This document shows positions 16,018-22,376 of a stretch of DNA of 64,000 nucleotides, in pieces. Origin of the DNA: a virus; IMG/VR virus record IMGVR_UViG_3300045911_000155, positions 1 through 64,000 of that record; one strand, 5' to 3'. Position numbers and translations under genes: made by a program. The stretch's first letter is position 1, and every line of letters begins with the position of its first letter. Below the pieces are notes generated by a model, which did not search any database, was not told where the DNA came from, and was given only the letters and a program-made list of their open reading frames with translations.

Positions 16018-16491
16018 ATGGAACAGATTGGCCCCACAGGAAACTACGATCTTGGCGCGAAACTCAATGAGAATGATCGCGGCGGCTTGAATGTCGCAGT
16101 CACTATCGTCGAAGGACACATCCTCATGGTTTTCGGCACCCAACTCGATTGGCTGGCGGGTGGACCGGAACACATGCTGGCGGTCGGGATGCGGCTTGGT
16201 CAGTTGGCGTTGAAGTTGAGCAATGGTGCGATCAACTTCGACCAATTGAACCTTGCGGCGTTCGATAGTGTTGATGGGGACAATCAGTTGCCCGGCGGGA
16301 TTGAAGTGACACTCAATCGGGAGAAGGGTTTGATCGAAACCAAACTCCCGGCCAACGTCGAAGCGTTGGCGTTCACGGCGCAAGGGGCGTTCGCCTATGG
16401 ATTGCGGCTGATGATGTGTGTGAAGGTCTTGCGTCCTGATTTGGTTCCGTTCTTGCCGGATCTGCCCGAATCAGAATTGAAGAAGTGGTAG
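16018..16491 (+). CDS. Hypothetical protein, 157 aa
   Basis: No recognised domain. TATAAT ends exactly 6 nt before the ATG and there is no ribosome binding site, a model case for leaderless translation here. Its stop codon overlaps the 3' end of the tRNA encoded on the other strand. Confidence 0.75.
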   Translation: MEQIGPTGNYDLGAKLNENDRGGLNVAVTIVEGHILMVFGTQLDWLAGGPEHMLAVGMRLGQLALKLSNGAINFDQLNLAAFDSVDGDNQLPGGIEVTLNREKGLIETKLPANVEALAFTAQGAFAYGLRLMMCVKVLRPDLVPFLPDLPESELKKW

Positions 16492-16563
16492 GCGCGGGGA
16501 GACTCGAACTCCCAAACACCGAATTTTAAGGACGGTAGGTCTGCCTGTTCCCGTCACGCGCCC
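16489..16563 (-). tRNA. tRNA-Leu(UAA), degenerate
   Basis: Acceptor GGGCGCG/CGCGCCT and T-arm GGGAG-TTCGAGT-CTCCC are perfect, and the D-arm GGGAACAGGCAGACC is Leu-like. The anticodon loop CTTAAAA gives UAA, but two stem pairs are mismatched (CCGTC opposite TTCGG) and the variable loop is short, unlike normal tRNA-Leu. It may be non-functional. Confidence 0.65.
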
Positions 16564-16850
16564 ACAGTTGGCAGTCCACGCATTTCCCGGCGCTCTTTCT
16601 CCGTGAAGGGGAGAGTCAGTTCCGCGTCTGCATCGATGCCGTGCAACACTTTCAGATCCTTCGCCAATTCCATCGTCCACGTTCCCTTTAGCTGACGCGC
16701 ACGCGGCTTGACCAGCACTTTCGTGACGGTCATCGGAAAATTGAGTGCTTCGCCGCCGGGGAGCGGTCGTATCAGCGGCTTGGCTTTCACCGTTGTGCCC
16801 GCGATGGCACCGGCGATCATTCCGAATAGTCCGCGACGTGTGAATTTCAT
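16554..16850 (-). CDS. Tat-signal protein carrying a capsid-protein-like motif, 98 aa
   Basis: N-terminus MKFTRRGLFGMIAGAIAG has the twin-arginine plus hydrophobic layout of a Tat signal. The mature part contains WTMELAKDLKVLHGIDADAEL, which closely matches the major capsid protein at 59839 (YTVELAQDLKALHGMDAETEL). It looks like a capsid-derived fragment given an export or membrane signal. Function unknown. The 3' end overlaps the tRNA at 16489 by 10 nt. Confidence 0.7.
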   Translation of the reverse strand: MKFTRRGLFGMIAGAIAGTTVKAKPLIRPLPGGEALNFPMTVTKVLVKPRARQLKGTWTMELAKDLKVLHGIDADAELTLPFTEKERREMRGLPTVGA

Positions 16851-16879
16851 TTGAATGCCTTTGGCTGAATGAGAGAAAT

Positions 16880-17233
16880 CTATTTGGTTTCGACCGGCAC
16901 ATCGGCCAGCAAGTCCAAGTACTTTTGCGGCACCATCGCCGGGTTGAGTACGATGGTCCGGTTCGCAAACATCAACGTGCCTTTGCGCGCCGTCAGCGTG
17001 ATCGGATGCTTCTTCGCCCATTCCGGGTCGTCATCATAGAAGCCGTCCCAATCGTCGTCCACGCCTTGCACCGTGATCCGGGCTTCGTCTTTGCGATAGG
17101 CGTTTTGTTTGATGCCGACGCGAACTACCTTGCCGATCCGAAGAGCGGCGCACCGGCCTAATGCGTGACCGTAGACGATGATCGCGCCCGGCTCAATCGG
17201 CTGTCCCATCTTGTCTTTGAGTGGTAGTTCCAT
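16880..17233 (-). CDS. Hypothetical protein, 117 aa
   Basis: A beta-rich protein with GAIIVYGHALGRC and an acidic DDDWDGFYDDDPEW loop. TAGAAT lies 6 nt before the ATG, again a leaderless arrangement. No family recognised. Confidence 0.72.
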   Translation of the reverse strand: MELPLKDKMGQPIEPGAIIVYGHALGRCAALRIGKVVRVGIKQNAYRKDEARITVQGVDDDWDGFYDDDPEWAKKHPITLTARKGTLMFANRTIVLNPAMVPQKYLDLLADVPVETK

Positions 17234-17253
17234 TGATCCATTCTACGACGAAC

Positions 17254-17443
17254 TGGTGGGATAGCCGGGACTTGAACCCGGACAATGTTTTAGCATTGCG
17301 ACTTCAGGATACATTGGATCGGTTTGGCCGATCCCTACCCGCTTCCCTAGCGACCCTTACTCAGAGCCGGTTGGTGCATCTGGAACCCTACATCGCGCCC
17401 ACGCTCCGTTTTTCGTGCGCTCTGTCCGTTGAGCTACTATCCC
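17254..17443 (-). tRNA. tRNA-like gene with a large central insertion
   Basis: The ends form a perfect tRNA frame: acceptor GGGATAG/CTATCCC, D-arm GCTC-N8-GAGC, T-arm CCGGG-TTCAAGT-CCCGG, then A-CCA. Between D-stem and T-stem lie 137 nt instead of about 23. This insert contains hairpins GGATCGG/CCGATCC and GCAATG/CATTGT. No consistent anticodon stem joins the two halves. Possible explanations are an intron, a giant variable domain or two decayed tRNAs merged. Confidence 0.5.
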
Positions 17444-17451
17444 AAATTCTT

Positions 17452-17540
17452 TGGTGGCGGAAAGGGGACTCGAACCCCTACGGTATTGCTACCACATGAC
17501 TCTCATTCATGCGCGGCTACCAAGATTACGCCATTCCGCC
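17452..17540 (-). tRNA. tRNA-Leu(GAG)
   Basis: Acceptor GGCGGAA/TTCCGCC, anticodon stem CATGA/TCATG with loop ATGAGAG (anticodon GAG), a class II variable arm and T-arm AGGGG-TTCGAGT-CCCCT. CCA follows the discriminator A. Confidence 0.9.
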
Positions 17541-17547
17541 AAAGTGT

Positions 17548-17634
17548 TGGTCGCGGGAGTGGGACTCGAACCCACACGACATTTCTGCCACATGCTTCTG
17601 AGACATGCGTGGCTACCAATTACACCATCCCGCG
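17548..17634 (-). tRNA. tRNA-Leu(CAG)
   Basis: Acceptor CGCGGGA/TCCCGCG, anticodon loop CTCAGAA (CAG), long variable arm, T-arm with TTCGAGT loop, CCA present. Confidence 0.9.
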
Positions 17635-17727
17635 AAAAAAGACCAGAACTTTCATCATCCACCGTCAAGCGGTTTGCCCGCCGCAATTGTTTTGGGCCTT
17701 GGAATTAAACCAAGCGCTCTGATCTTT

Positions 17728-17812
17728 TGGTGGCCGAAGAGAGACTTGAACTCTCACGCCCGAAGGCACCGGGTTTTGAATCCGGGGCGTCTGCCAATTC
17801 CGCCATTCGGCC
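17728..17812 (-). tRNA. tRNA-Leu(CAA)
   Basis: Acceptor GGCCGAA/TTCGGCC, loop TTCAAAA (CAA) with one mismatched closing pair, long variable arm, T-loop TTCAAGT, CCA present. The 93 nt between this and the previous tRNA hold a T-arm-like hairpin (CTTGG-TTTAATT-CCAAG) but no complete tRNA. Confidence 0.88.
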
Positions 17813-17912
17813 ATTTGTGGAAGCCTTTCACTTCACTTGACCATTCTGGATCGCCAGTATGATTACCCCGCCGATGAACGTTTCACTAGTACCGTGCATC
17901 GGAACATCGATT

Positions 17913-18000
17913 TGGTAGCGGGAGTGGGACTCGAACCCACACGACATTTCTGCCACTAATTTTTGAGACTAGCGCGGCTACCGGATTACGCCATCCCGCC
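17913..18000 (-). tRNA. tRNA-Leu(CAA), second copy
   Basis: Acceptor GGCGGGA/TCCCGCT, anticodon loop CTCAAAA (CAA), class II variable arm nearly identical to that of the CAG tRNA at 17548, T-loop TTCGAGT, CCA present. Probably a duplicate whose anticodon has changed. Confidence 0.87.
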
Positions 18001-18004
18001 ATGT

Positions 18005-18220
18005 TCAACGATTTATCACACCCCATGAAGCTCCGCAAGGTGAAGTGGGGAAGCCGCACCCTTCGAGTTGATCCCGGACCCATTCAGCTTTCTGTTCGTT
18101 CGTCATTTTGCTGAAGTGATCTGAGTATTCTTTGCTGGTGACCAGCATCGTGATCTGAAAACAGATATCAACCAACTTCTGTTCCCGTCCTTCAGGTGTC
18201 AGTTCCGTTCGTGCGGCCAT
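18005..18220 (-). CDS. Small protein inside the tRNA array, 71 aa
   Basis: Starts MAARTELTPEGREQK at 18220 with TACAAT 6 nt upstream (leaderless pattern). The rest is helical with KMTNEQKAEWVRDQLEG. It ends 5 nt before the tRNA at 17913-18000. Function unknown. Confidence 0.7.
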   Translation of the reverse strand: MAARTELTPEGREQKLVDICFQITMLVTSKEYSDHFSKMTNEQKAEWVRDQLEGCGFPTSPCGASWGVINR

Positions 18221-18234
18221 GACCCTATTGTAGT

Positions 18235-18318
18235 TGGTGGGCGCGAAGGGATTCGAACCCTTACGCCGAAAGGCACTAGTTCCTAAGACTAGCGTGTCTG
18301 CCGTTCCACCACGCGCCC
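18235..18318 (-). tRNA. tRNA-Leu(UAG)
   Basis: Acceptor GGGCGCG/CGCGCCC, anticodon stem CTAGT/ACTAG with loop CTTAGGA (UAG), class II variable arm, T-loop TTCGAAT, CCA present. The 160 nt beyond it up to 18480 show no gene. Confidence 0.9.
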
Positions 18319-18479
18319 GTGGTCGGATCTGATGGACGCTACCCATCTCCCATGTGTCCCCGATTTGGACACCGCGACCGCTTGTCGCTAAGACCCGTTA
18401 AAACCGTAAGCAAATTGAGTAGGCCACGGAATGTTTTTCAACCATAGAAAGATAACCATGACCAGTTCGGCTTACAGTT

Positions 18480-18557
18480 TGGTCTAGGTGGCGGGAATCG
18501 AACCCGCTTGAATGTCCTGTTCCCGAAACAGGCGGCTGACCTTTAGCCCACACCTAG
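18480..18557 (-). tRNA. tRNA-Pro(CGG)
   Basis: Acceptor CTAGGTG/CACCTAG, D-stem GGC/GCC, anticodon stem CCTGT/ACAGG with loop TTCGGGA (CGG), T-loop TTCGATT, CCA present. Confidence 0.85.
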
Positions 18558-18580
18558 ATGAATCGTATCACAGCAAATAG

Positions 18581-18669
18581 TGGCAACGGATAGCGGGATT
18601 TGAACCCGCAGTGGCTTTTTAGGCCGACTGTTTTTGGACAGTTGTGTTTACCATTTCACGATAACCGTT
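18581..18669 (-). tRNA. tRNA-like gene, isotype unclear
   Basis: T-arm GCGGG-TTCAAAT-CCCGC and an acceptor-like pairing are present with a long variable arm (GGC-N7-GCC). The anticodon arm ACTG/CAGT has an 8 nt loop TCCAAAAA with no clear anticodon, and one extra base lies before CCA. Likely a decayed class II tRNA. Confidence 0.5.
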
Positions 18670-18692
18670 ATCCGTCCGGCTGTGACACGATT

Positions 18693-18769
18693 TGGTCGGG
18701 AAGGCGGGAATCGAACCCGCTCGATGTCCTGTCCCCCAGACAGGCGGCTCACCTTTAGCCCACTTCCCG
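18693..18769 (-). tRNA. tRNA-Pro(GGG)
   Basis: Acceptor CGGGAAG/CTTCCCG, anticodon stem CCTGT/ACAGG with loop CTGGGGG (GGG), T-loop TTCGATT, CCA present. Very similar to the neighbouring Pro tRNA at 18480. Confidence 0.87.
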
Positions 18770-18858
18770 AATGCGCGGACAAACATCGTCCGCAAAACTC
18801 GTTTCTCTCATTCAGTTGTCAAATACCAGTTGCTCTCATCGTCTGCACGATGTCGGCT

Positions 18859-18934
18859 TGGTCGGGGACACGGGACTCGAACCCGCATCTTCCTGTACCC
18901 AAAACAGGTGGCTTACCAATTAGCCAAATCCCCG
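18859..18934 (-). tRNA. tRNA-Pro(UGG)
   Basis: Acceptor CGGGGAT/GTCCCCG, anticodon stem CCTGT/ACAGG with loop TTTGGGT (UGG), T-loop TTCGAGT, CCA present. Confidence 0.88.
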
Positions 18935-18940
18935 AAAGAT

Positions 18941-19017
18941 TGGTCGGGCATGCAGGATTTGAACCTGCGACTTCACCGTCCCGAACGGTGCGCTCTACCA
19001 AGCTGAGCCAATGCCCG
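18941..19017 (-). tRNA. tRNA-Pro(CGG), second copy
   Basis: Acceptor CGGGCAT/ATGCCCG, D-arm GCTC/GAGC, anticodon stem CACCG/CGGTG with loop TTCGGGA (CGG), T-loop TTCAAAT, CCA present. First tRNA of the minus-strand array. Confidence 0.92.
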
Positions 19018-19221
19018 AAAAATCGGTCACACTACGGGATTACGCAAAAATGAAAAGGGGAGTGGAAACGTTACGTTACCGCAATCGCGGCGAACGTAAC
19101 CCGCTAAGGGAAGCGGGGAGAGGCAACGATGGTAGGAGTATTGCGCCGGTGGTGGTCGTCGTGATGTCGATGATGTTGCGCATGGTCGTTGCCTTTGTGG
19201 GTGGTTGTCCGCCCACATTCC

Positions 19222-19229
19222 TATTTATA
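19222..19229 (-). promoter_or_regulatory. Late promoter box TATAAATA
   Basis: Exact match to the T4 late consensus, facing the tRNA array about 200 nt downstream. Confidence 0.65.
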
Positions 19230-19277
19230 CAGACGTTCAGGCCCGATGTCAAGGTTTCGCAAAAAAAATTTCGAACC

Positions 19278-19286
19278 GATAAATAC
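19278..19286 (+). promoter_or_regulatory. Late promoter box GATAAATAC
   Basis: About 43 nt upstream of the TTG start at 19330, leaving room for the GGAGG ribosome binding site. Confidence 0.6.
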
Positions 19287-19329
19287 TGGTGTTCGAATGG
19301 AGATCAGTAACCACGAACGGAGGAATCGA

Positions 19330-19500
19330 TTGAAGAAACTTCTTTCTGTTGCTGTCCTTGCTATGGCCTTGGCCGCTAGTGTTTCCCCGGTTGCCGCATT
19401 TGGACCGCTTCCGCCACCCCCGGTGGAAGATGTTCATTGTGAGCCGAAGGAAATCTGTTTCCTTGGCATCTGTGTCATTTGGGGCTGTGCTTCGTACTAG
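19330..19500 (+). CDS. Small exported protein, 56 aa, paralogue of 6868
   Basis: TTG start 6 nt after a strong GGAGG. The signal peptide runs LKKLLSVAVLAMALAASVSP, followed by AAFGPLPPPPVEDVHC and three more cysteines. It shares the FGPxPPPPVE motif with the protein at 6868. Followed by a strong terminator, so a single-gene late unit. Confidence 0.75.
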   Translation: MKKLLSVAVLAMALAASVSPVAAFGPLPPPPVEDVHCEPKEICFLGICVIWGCASY

Positions 19501-19525
19501 TCCTTCCATTCAACAATAACCAGTC

Positions 19526-19556
19526 GGGCCGGTACCTCACCGGCCCTTCTTCTTTT
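19526..19556 (+). terminator. Rho-independent terminator
   Basis: 8 bp stem GGGCCGGT/ACCGGCCC, 5 nt loop, then TTCTTCTTTT. Confidence 0.9.
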
Positions 19557-19577
19557 CTGGTATATAATCACATCACC

Positions 19578-19877
19578 ATGCTCTTCACTGTCACGCACCG
19601 ACAAGATGTCTTGCACTACCTGAGCCAGGAATTGAATCTGGCATCGATGCTTCTCCGGGTTGCCAGCAACACACCGAAAAGCCCGATGAATCGTCAGTTG
19701 GCGATTCGTTTGCAGACTGTTGGCATGACGATCCGCCTCATCAAAGATGTGCCCGGCGATGTCACGCTGGATATGATGCTGAATCGTGTTCCGGTTTCAC
19801 TTCGGGATGAATTGCAAGGGATCGTCGGTGTTCATCCGGTTGTTGCAACTCCCGTAGCAATTCAATCATTCGTATAG
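19578..19877 (+). CDS. Hypothetical protein, 99 aa
   Basis: Helical protein beginning MLFTVTHRQDVLHYLSQELN. TATAAT lies 9 nt before the ATG. It converges with the gene at 19866 (12 nt overlap). Function unknown. Confidence 0.72.
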   Translation: MLFTVTHRQDVLHYLSQELNLASMLLRVASNTPKSPMNRQLAIRLQTVGMTIRLIKDVPGDVTLDMMLNRVPVSLRDELQGIVGVHPVVATPVAIQSFV

Positions 19878-20090
19878 TTCTTCGCAGTACCCGCCACACC
19901 AATCACACACGGCATCGTATCCGGTGCCGTATCCGCTGAACCCACTGCCACCACATTTTCGGCACGGCATCCGCGCGGGCGGCGACCACGGAAACCACCG
20001 GCCATCATCGCGCCAGTCCAACCCAATCGCCACGATGAAAATGAACGCGGCTACTTGCCACGGAAAGAATGACAACGCGGCGACCGACAT
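19866..20090 (-). CDS. Membrane-anchored zinc-knuckle protein, 74 aa
   Basis: An N-terminal hydrophobic segment (FPWQVAAFIFIVAIGL) is followed by CRKCGGSGFSGYG and CDWCGGYC, a DnaJ-like CxxCxG zinc motif pair. Function unknown. Confidence 0.68.
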   Translation of the reverse strand: MSVAALSFFPWQVAAFIFIVAIGLDWRDDGRWFPWSPPARMPCRKCGGSGFSGYGTGYDAVCDWCGGYCEELYE

Positions 20091-20159
20091 CAGGAATAGC
20101 AGGATCTTGGCAATGCCGGTCAGGAACGATCCATAGAGATTGATCTTTTGTGGAGTCGC

Positions 20160-20167
20160 GTAAATAG
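20160..20167 (+). promoter_or_regulatory. Late promoter box GTAAATAG
   Basis: 18 nt before the kinase gene start at 20186. Confidence 0.5.
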
Positions 20168-20185
20168 CTTAGACTGGAAAAAATC

Positions 20186-20665
20186 ATGTCTTGGGTTGAA
20201 TCAGAATACGCAAATTTGATGTCGTTGACGGAGTACAACAGTCAGCGGCGCGTGGTCATCATGCGCGGAATCTCCGGGTGTGGAAAAAGCACGTACACGC
20301 GCACCCATTTCCCCGGTGCGAAAGTGTACAGCGCCGATCACTACTTCGAGCGAAATGGCACGTACCAGTTCGACCCGACGAAACTCAAGAACGCCCATGA
20401 AGACTGCTTTCGGAAATTCCAACAAGGATTGATGAAGGGCGAACCGCTGATCGTCATTGACAACACCAATACCCGGAAGTGGGAAATGCAGCGCTACTAT
20501 GACGCGGCGGTCAAGGCTGGCTACGATGTCAGCGTCGTCCGGCTGGTCTGCGACCCGGCGAAGGCGGCGGCGCGCAACGTGCATCAGGTTCCGGCGGACA
20601 AGGTGGAACAGATGGCGTCGCGGTTTGAACCGTGGCCCGGTGAACAATTGGTCCGTACCACTTGA
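20186..20665 (+). CDS. P-loop kinase, polynucleotide-kinase-like
   Basis: 159 residues with Walker A GISGCGKSTY (near residue 31), a lid/base-binding region DHYFERNG, and IVIDNTNTRKWEMQRY, a pattern typical of the Pnk/NEDD4BP2 AAA-type kinase family that phosphorylates 5'-OH ends of RNA or DNA. No phosphatase domain is fused. Together with the RNA ligase and CCA enzyme it could form an RNA-repair pathway, as in T4 Pnk/Rnl1; substrate specificity is inference. Confidence 0.8.
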   Translation: MSWVESEYANLMSLTEYNSQRRVVIMRGISGCGKSTYTRTHFPGAKVYSADHYFERNGTYQFDPTKLKNAHEDCFRKFQQGLMKGEPLIVIDNTNTRKWEMQRYYDAAVKAGYDVSVVRLVCDPAKAAARNVHQVPADKVEQMASRFEPWPGEQLVRTT

Positions 20666-20689
20666 CATATAGATCAGAAGTGCTATACT
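20662..20689 (+). promoter_or_regulatory. Early promoter with dyad
   Basis: TTGACATATAGATCAG start, 16 nt spacer, TATACT. The GTG start of the next gene is 6 nt after the -10 box. Confidence 0.8.
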
Positions 20690-20695
20690 GAAGCC

Positions 20696-20893
20696 GTGGC
20701 ATACTTGCTCAGTTTCATTTTCTTCAAGGCTGTTTCGACACAGCTTCAGGCATGCCACCTGACCTTGCTCATCGTTCTGATCGTGCTGGCTTGCCAGATT
20801 GCGTGTATCACCGTGATGGTGAAGGCACCGAAGGTCGAACGTTGGTACATGGTTCTGTTCAGTTCGATTTCCGCGATGGCGTATTTGATATGA
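20696..20893 (+). CDS. Small membrane protein, 65 aa
   Basis: GTG start 6 nt after TATACT (leaderless). Two long hydrophobic segments (about 5-20 and 22-44). It overlaps the next gene by ATGA. Function unknown. Confidence 0.7.
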   Translation: MAYLLSFIFFKAVSTQLQACHLTLLIVLIVLACQIACITVMVKAPKVERWYMVLFSSISAMAYLI

Positions 20894-21246
20894 GAACCAT
20901 AGACATGACGGGTTATTTCGGCGTGCCGGGCACGTTTCGATCCACGGTTGTCCACGCGGTCGATGAGAACCGAGTTGCGATTTGTGGATACCGGGCGCAC
21001 AAGAGCTATGAGTTCCAGTGGTGCGCGCGCGGGCTGAAAGAAGATTACGTGGAATGCCGCAACTGTTTGCGGCGGATAAGGAAGGAACGTGAACGCACAT
21101 CGCTGGCGAACGCTGGTCCGCGTCTTGTTGGTCACCAACGAAGGGATATGGTGCGTGTTTCCGGCATGGGATCACAAAGTCGCCGTGTTGCTCGACTCCG
21201 CAATCTTCGAGCGTCCCGTGGAAAGCGGTTACCGCTTCCATGCTGA
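20890..21246 (+). CDS. Hypothetical protein with Cys pair, C-terminus uncertain
   Basis: Begins MRTIDMTGYFGVPGTF and includes VECRNCLRRIRKERER. It overlaps the next gene by 158 nt, which is excessive; a one-base shift near 21070 would end it at a TGA overlapping the GTG start at 21089. The last 50 residues are therefore doubtful. Confidence 0.55.
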   Translation: MRTIDMTGYFGVPGTFRSTVVHAVDENRVAICGYRAHKSYEFQWCARGLKEDYVECRNCLRRIRKERERTSLANAGPRLVGHQRRDMVRVSGMGSQSRRVARLRNLRASRGKRLPLPC

Positions 21247-21307
21247 AGTCACGCTCAACGCGGTCGATCCAAACGACCTCAAGCCCGACAAGTTCGAGTT
21301 CGGATAG
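21089..21307 (+). CDS. Hypothetical protein, 72 aa
   Basis: GTG start preceded by AAGGAAGGAAC. The core IWCVFPAWDHKVAVLLDSAIF looks like a genuine beta-rich protein. No family recognised. Confidence 0.65.
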   Translation: MNAHRWRTLVRVLLVTNEGIWCVFPAWDHKVAVLLDSAIFERPVESGYRFHAEVTLNAVDPNDLKPDKFEFG

Positions 21308-21323
21308 GGCATAAATTCATGCC

Positions 21324-21518
21324 GTGGACAAGCAATGGAAAGAAATCCGGCACGGAGAGATCATCCGCATCAGCGATGATTTCTCACAGACTGTCAGAAC
21401 TGAAGACCCGCGCGCTTATGTGGTTTTGCACGGAACCCTTCGAGTTCAAGGCGGTAAAGTAGGCATGAAGGTTCGAGTTTATTTCAACGGAAAGGACTGG
21501 CGCGGGGAATCCCGCTAA
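21324..21518 (+). CDS. Hypothetical protein, 64 aa
   Basis: GTG start; CATAAATT lies just upstream. Sequence MDKQWKEIRHGEIIRISDDF continues as a small beta-rich domain. Unknown function. Confidence 0.6.
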   Translation: MDKQWKEIRHGEIIRISDDFSQTVRTEDPRAYVVLHGTLRVQGGKVGMKVRVYFNGKDWRGESR

Positions 21519-21524
21519 CACTCA

Positions 21525-21626
21525 ATGTTCGACTCTTACAATGGCGGTCGTCCCGTCAACTACTACTACGATTCGCTCGACAAGAGCTTCATCCGTCTTT
21601 TGAGCCTAGTGGGTGACGACGACTAG
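21525..21626 (+). CDS. Very small protein, 33 aa
   Basis: Begins MFDSYNGGRPVNYYYDSL and ends in an acidic tail. Its TAG overlaps the GTG of the next gene (TAGTG), suggesting translational coupling and that it is real. Confidence 0.5.
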   Translation: MFDSYNGGRPVNYYYDSLDKSFIRLLSLVGDDD

Positions 21627-22006
21627 TGCGACACATCATCGTCACCACGCCGAAAAGTCAGATCGCCACCGCCGCTGAAGAGGCACAACAATGCCTCAAA
21701 GCCGGTGGCGGTTCGTATTTTCGGACCTTCCGTTCCCGGCCCGCCGGTCTTGGCGAAGGAAGCCGGATCTACTATGTCCAAGACGGTTACGTGCGCGGCT
21801 ATGGTGTCGTGTCGGAAATTGCCGTGGGCGGTATGGTTTGCGCCACGACCGGCAAGGATTGGGGCGAAGGTTACCACGCCGTCATCCCCGCCGATTCGTG
21901 GACATGGATCAAGCCTCTTCCGATGAAGGGCTTTCAGGGCTGGCGCTACTTTGCGGAGCCGACACAGGATCTTGGCGGTTGGCGCGATCCAATGCCTGAA
22001 GTATAG
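21626..22006 (+). CDS. EVE/ASCH-like small protein, 126 aa
   Basis: The segments LGEGSRIYYVQDGYVRGYGVV and SWTWIKPLPMKGFQGWRYF have the layout of PUA-like EVE/ASCH folds, which bind modified nucleotides or RNA. Assignment is by pattern only. GTG start coupled to the preceding mini-gene. Confidence 0.65.
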   Translation: MRHIIVTTPKSQIATAAEEAQQCLKAGGGSYFRTFRSRPAGLGEGSRIYYVQDGYVRGYGVVSEIAVGGMVCATTGKDWGEGYHAVIPADSWTWIKPLPMKGFQGWRYFAEPTQDLGGWRDPMPEV

Positions 22007-22085
22007 GCCGAATCTCCCGCCACGTCACCCCGCCCGGCTTGCAATCACAGTAGCACCTTCCACAGTACGGACACGGTGGAATCAT
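21909..22085 (-). CDS. Possible Cys-rich mini-protein, 58 aa
   Basis: Begins MIPPCPYCGRCYCDC, a zinc-knuckle-like pattern, and its ATG overlaps the stop of the gene at 22082 (ATGA). However, the last 98 nt are antisense to the gene at 21626, so only the N-terminal part is convincing. Confidence 0.35.
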   Translation of the reverse strand: MIPPCPYCGRCYCDCKPGGVTWREIRPILQALDRANRQDPVSAPQSSASPESPSSEEA

Positions 22086-22294
22086 TTTTCCAGTCTACCG
22101 CGTTTCTCCCACCATTCTGCCCACCGGCGCAACTTCGCTTCCATCGCTTCCAGTTCCACCGCGTCCTGATACTCCCCGCGATTCTCTTTCACCCACCCGC
22201 CACAGCATTCACACTGGCGGGCTTTGTTGTTCTTGGTCTGCCGGACTTCCGCGATCAACGCGGCGGCGGCAAGCAATCGTTGTGTGTTCGTCAT
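22082..22294 (-). CDS. Small zinc-binding helical protein, 70 aa
   Basis: Starts MTNTQRLLAAAALIAEVRQ and contains CECCGGWVKEN, then a charged helix. Function unknown. Confidence 0.6.
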   Translation of the reverse strand: MTNTQRLLAAAALIAEVRQTKNNKARQCECCGGWVKENRGEYQDAVELEAMEAKLRRWAEWWEKRGRLEK

Positions 22295-22376
22295 AGTGCC
22301 TCTACTAGTGGAATGTACAGGTCGAAGACGATCTGAGCGGCCCGGCCAAACTTTTTTCGATTTTTTCAAGAAGGTG

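Larger units (their letters stand above)
19018..19329. other. Non-coding region with divergent late promoters
   Basis: No convincing gene. It holds a minus-strand TATAAATA at 19222-19229, which could drive the tRNA array, and a plus-strand GATAAATAC box at 19278-19286 upstream of the exported protein at 19330. A 7 bp inverted repeat GTTACGT/ACGTAAC lies near 19070-19100. Confidence 0.6.

Noticed and set aside
16489-16563. Ochre suppressor tRNA
   Set aside because: The anticodon loop gives UAA (Leu), not UUA; no tRNA here can read the TAA stop.
17254-17443. Group I intron in a tRNA
   Set aside because: The surplus of about 114 nt is too short and no group I core sequences are visible; kept only as an unexplained insertion.
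17635-17727. A further tRNA between the CAG and CAA Leu tRNAs
   Set aside because: Only a T-arm-like hairpin is present; no acceptor or anticodon arm can be formed.
19090-19200. Minus-strand mini-ORF starting MRNIIDITTTTTG, reminiscent of a threonine leader peptide
   Set aside because: The Thr run comes from a short GTC/GTG repeat, there is no attenuator pair and no threonine genes follow.
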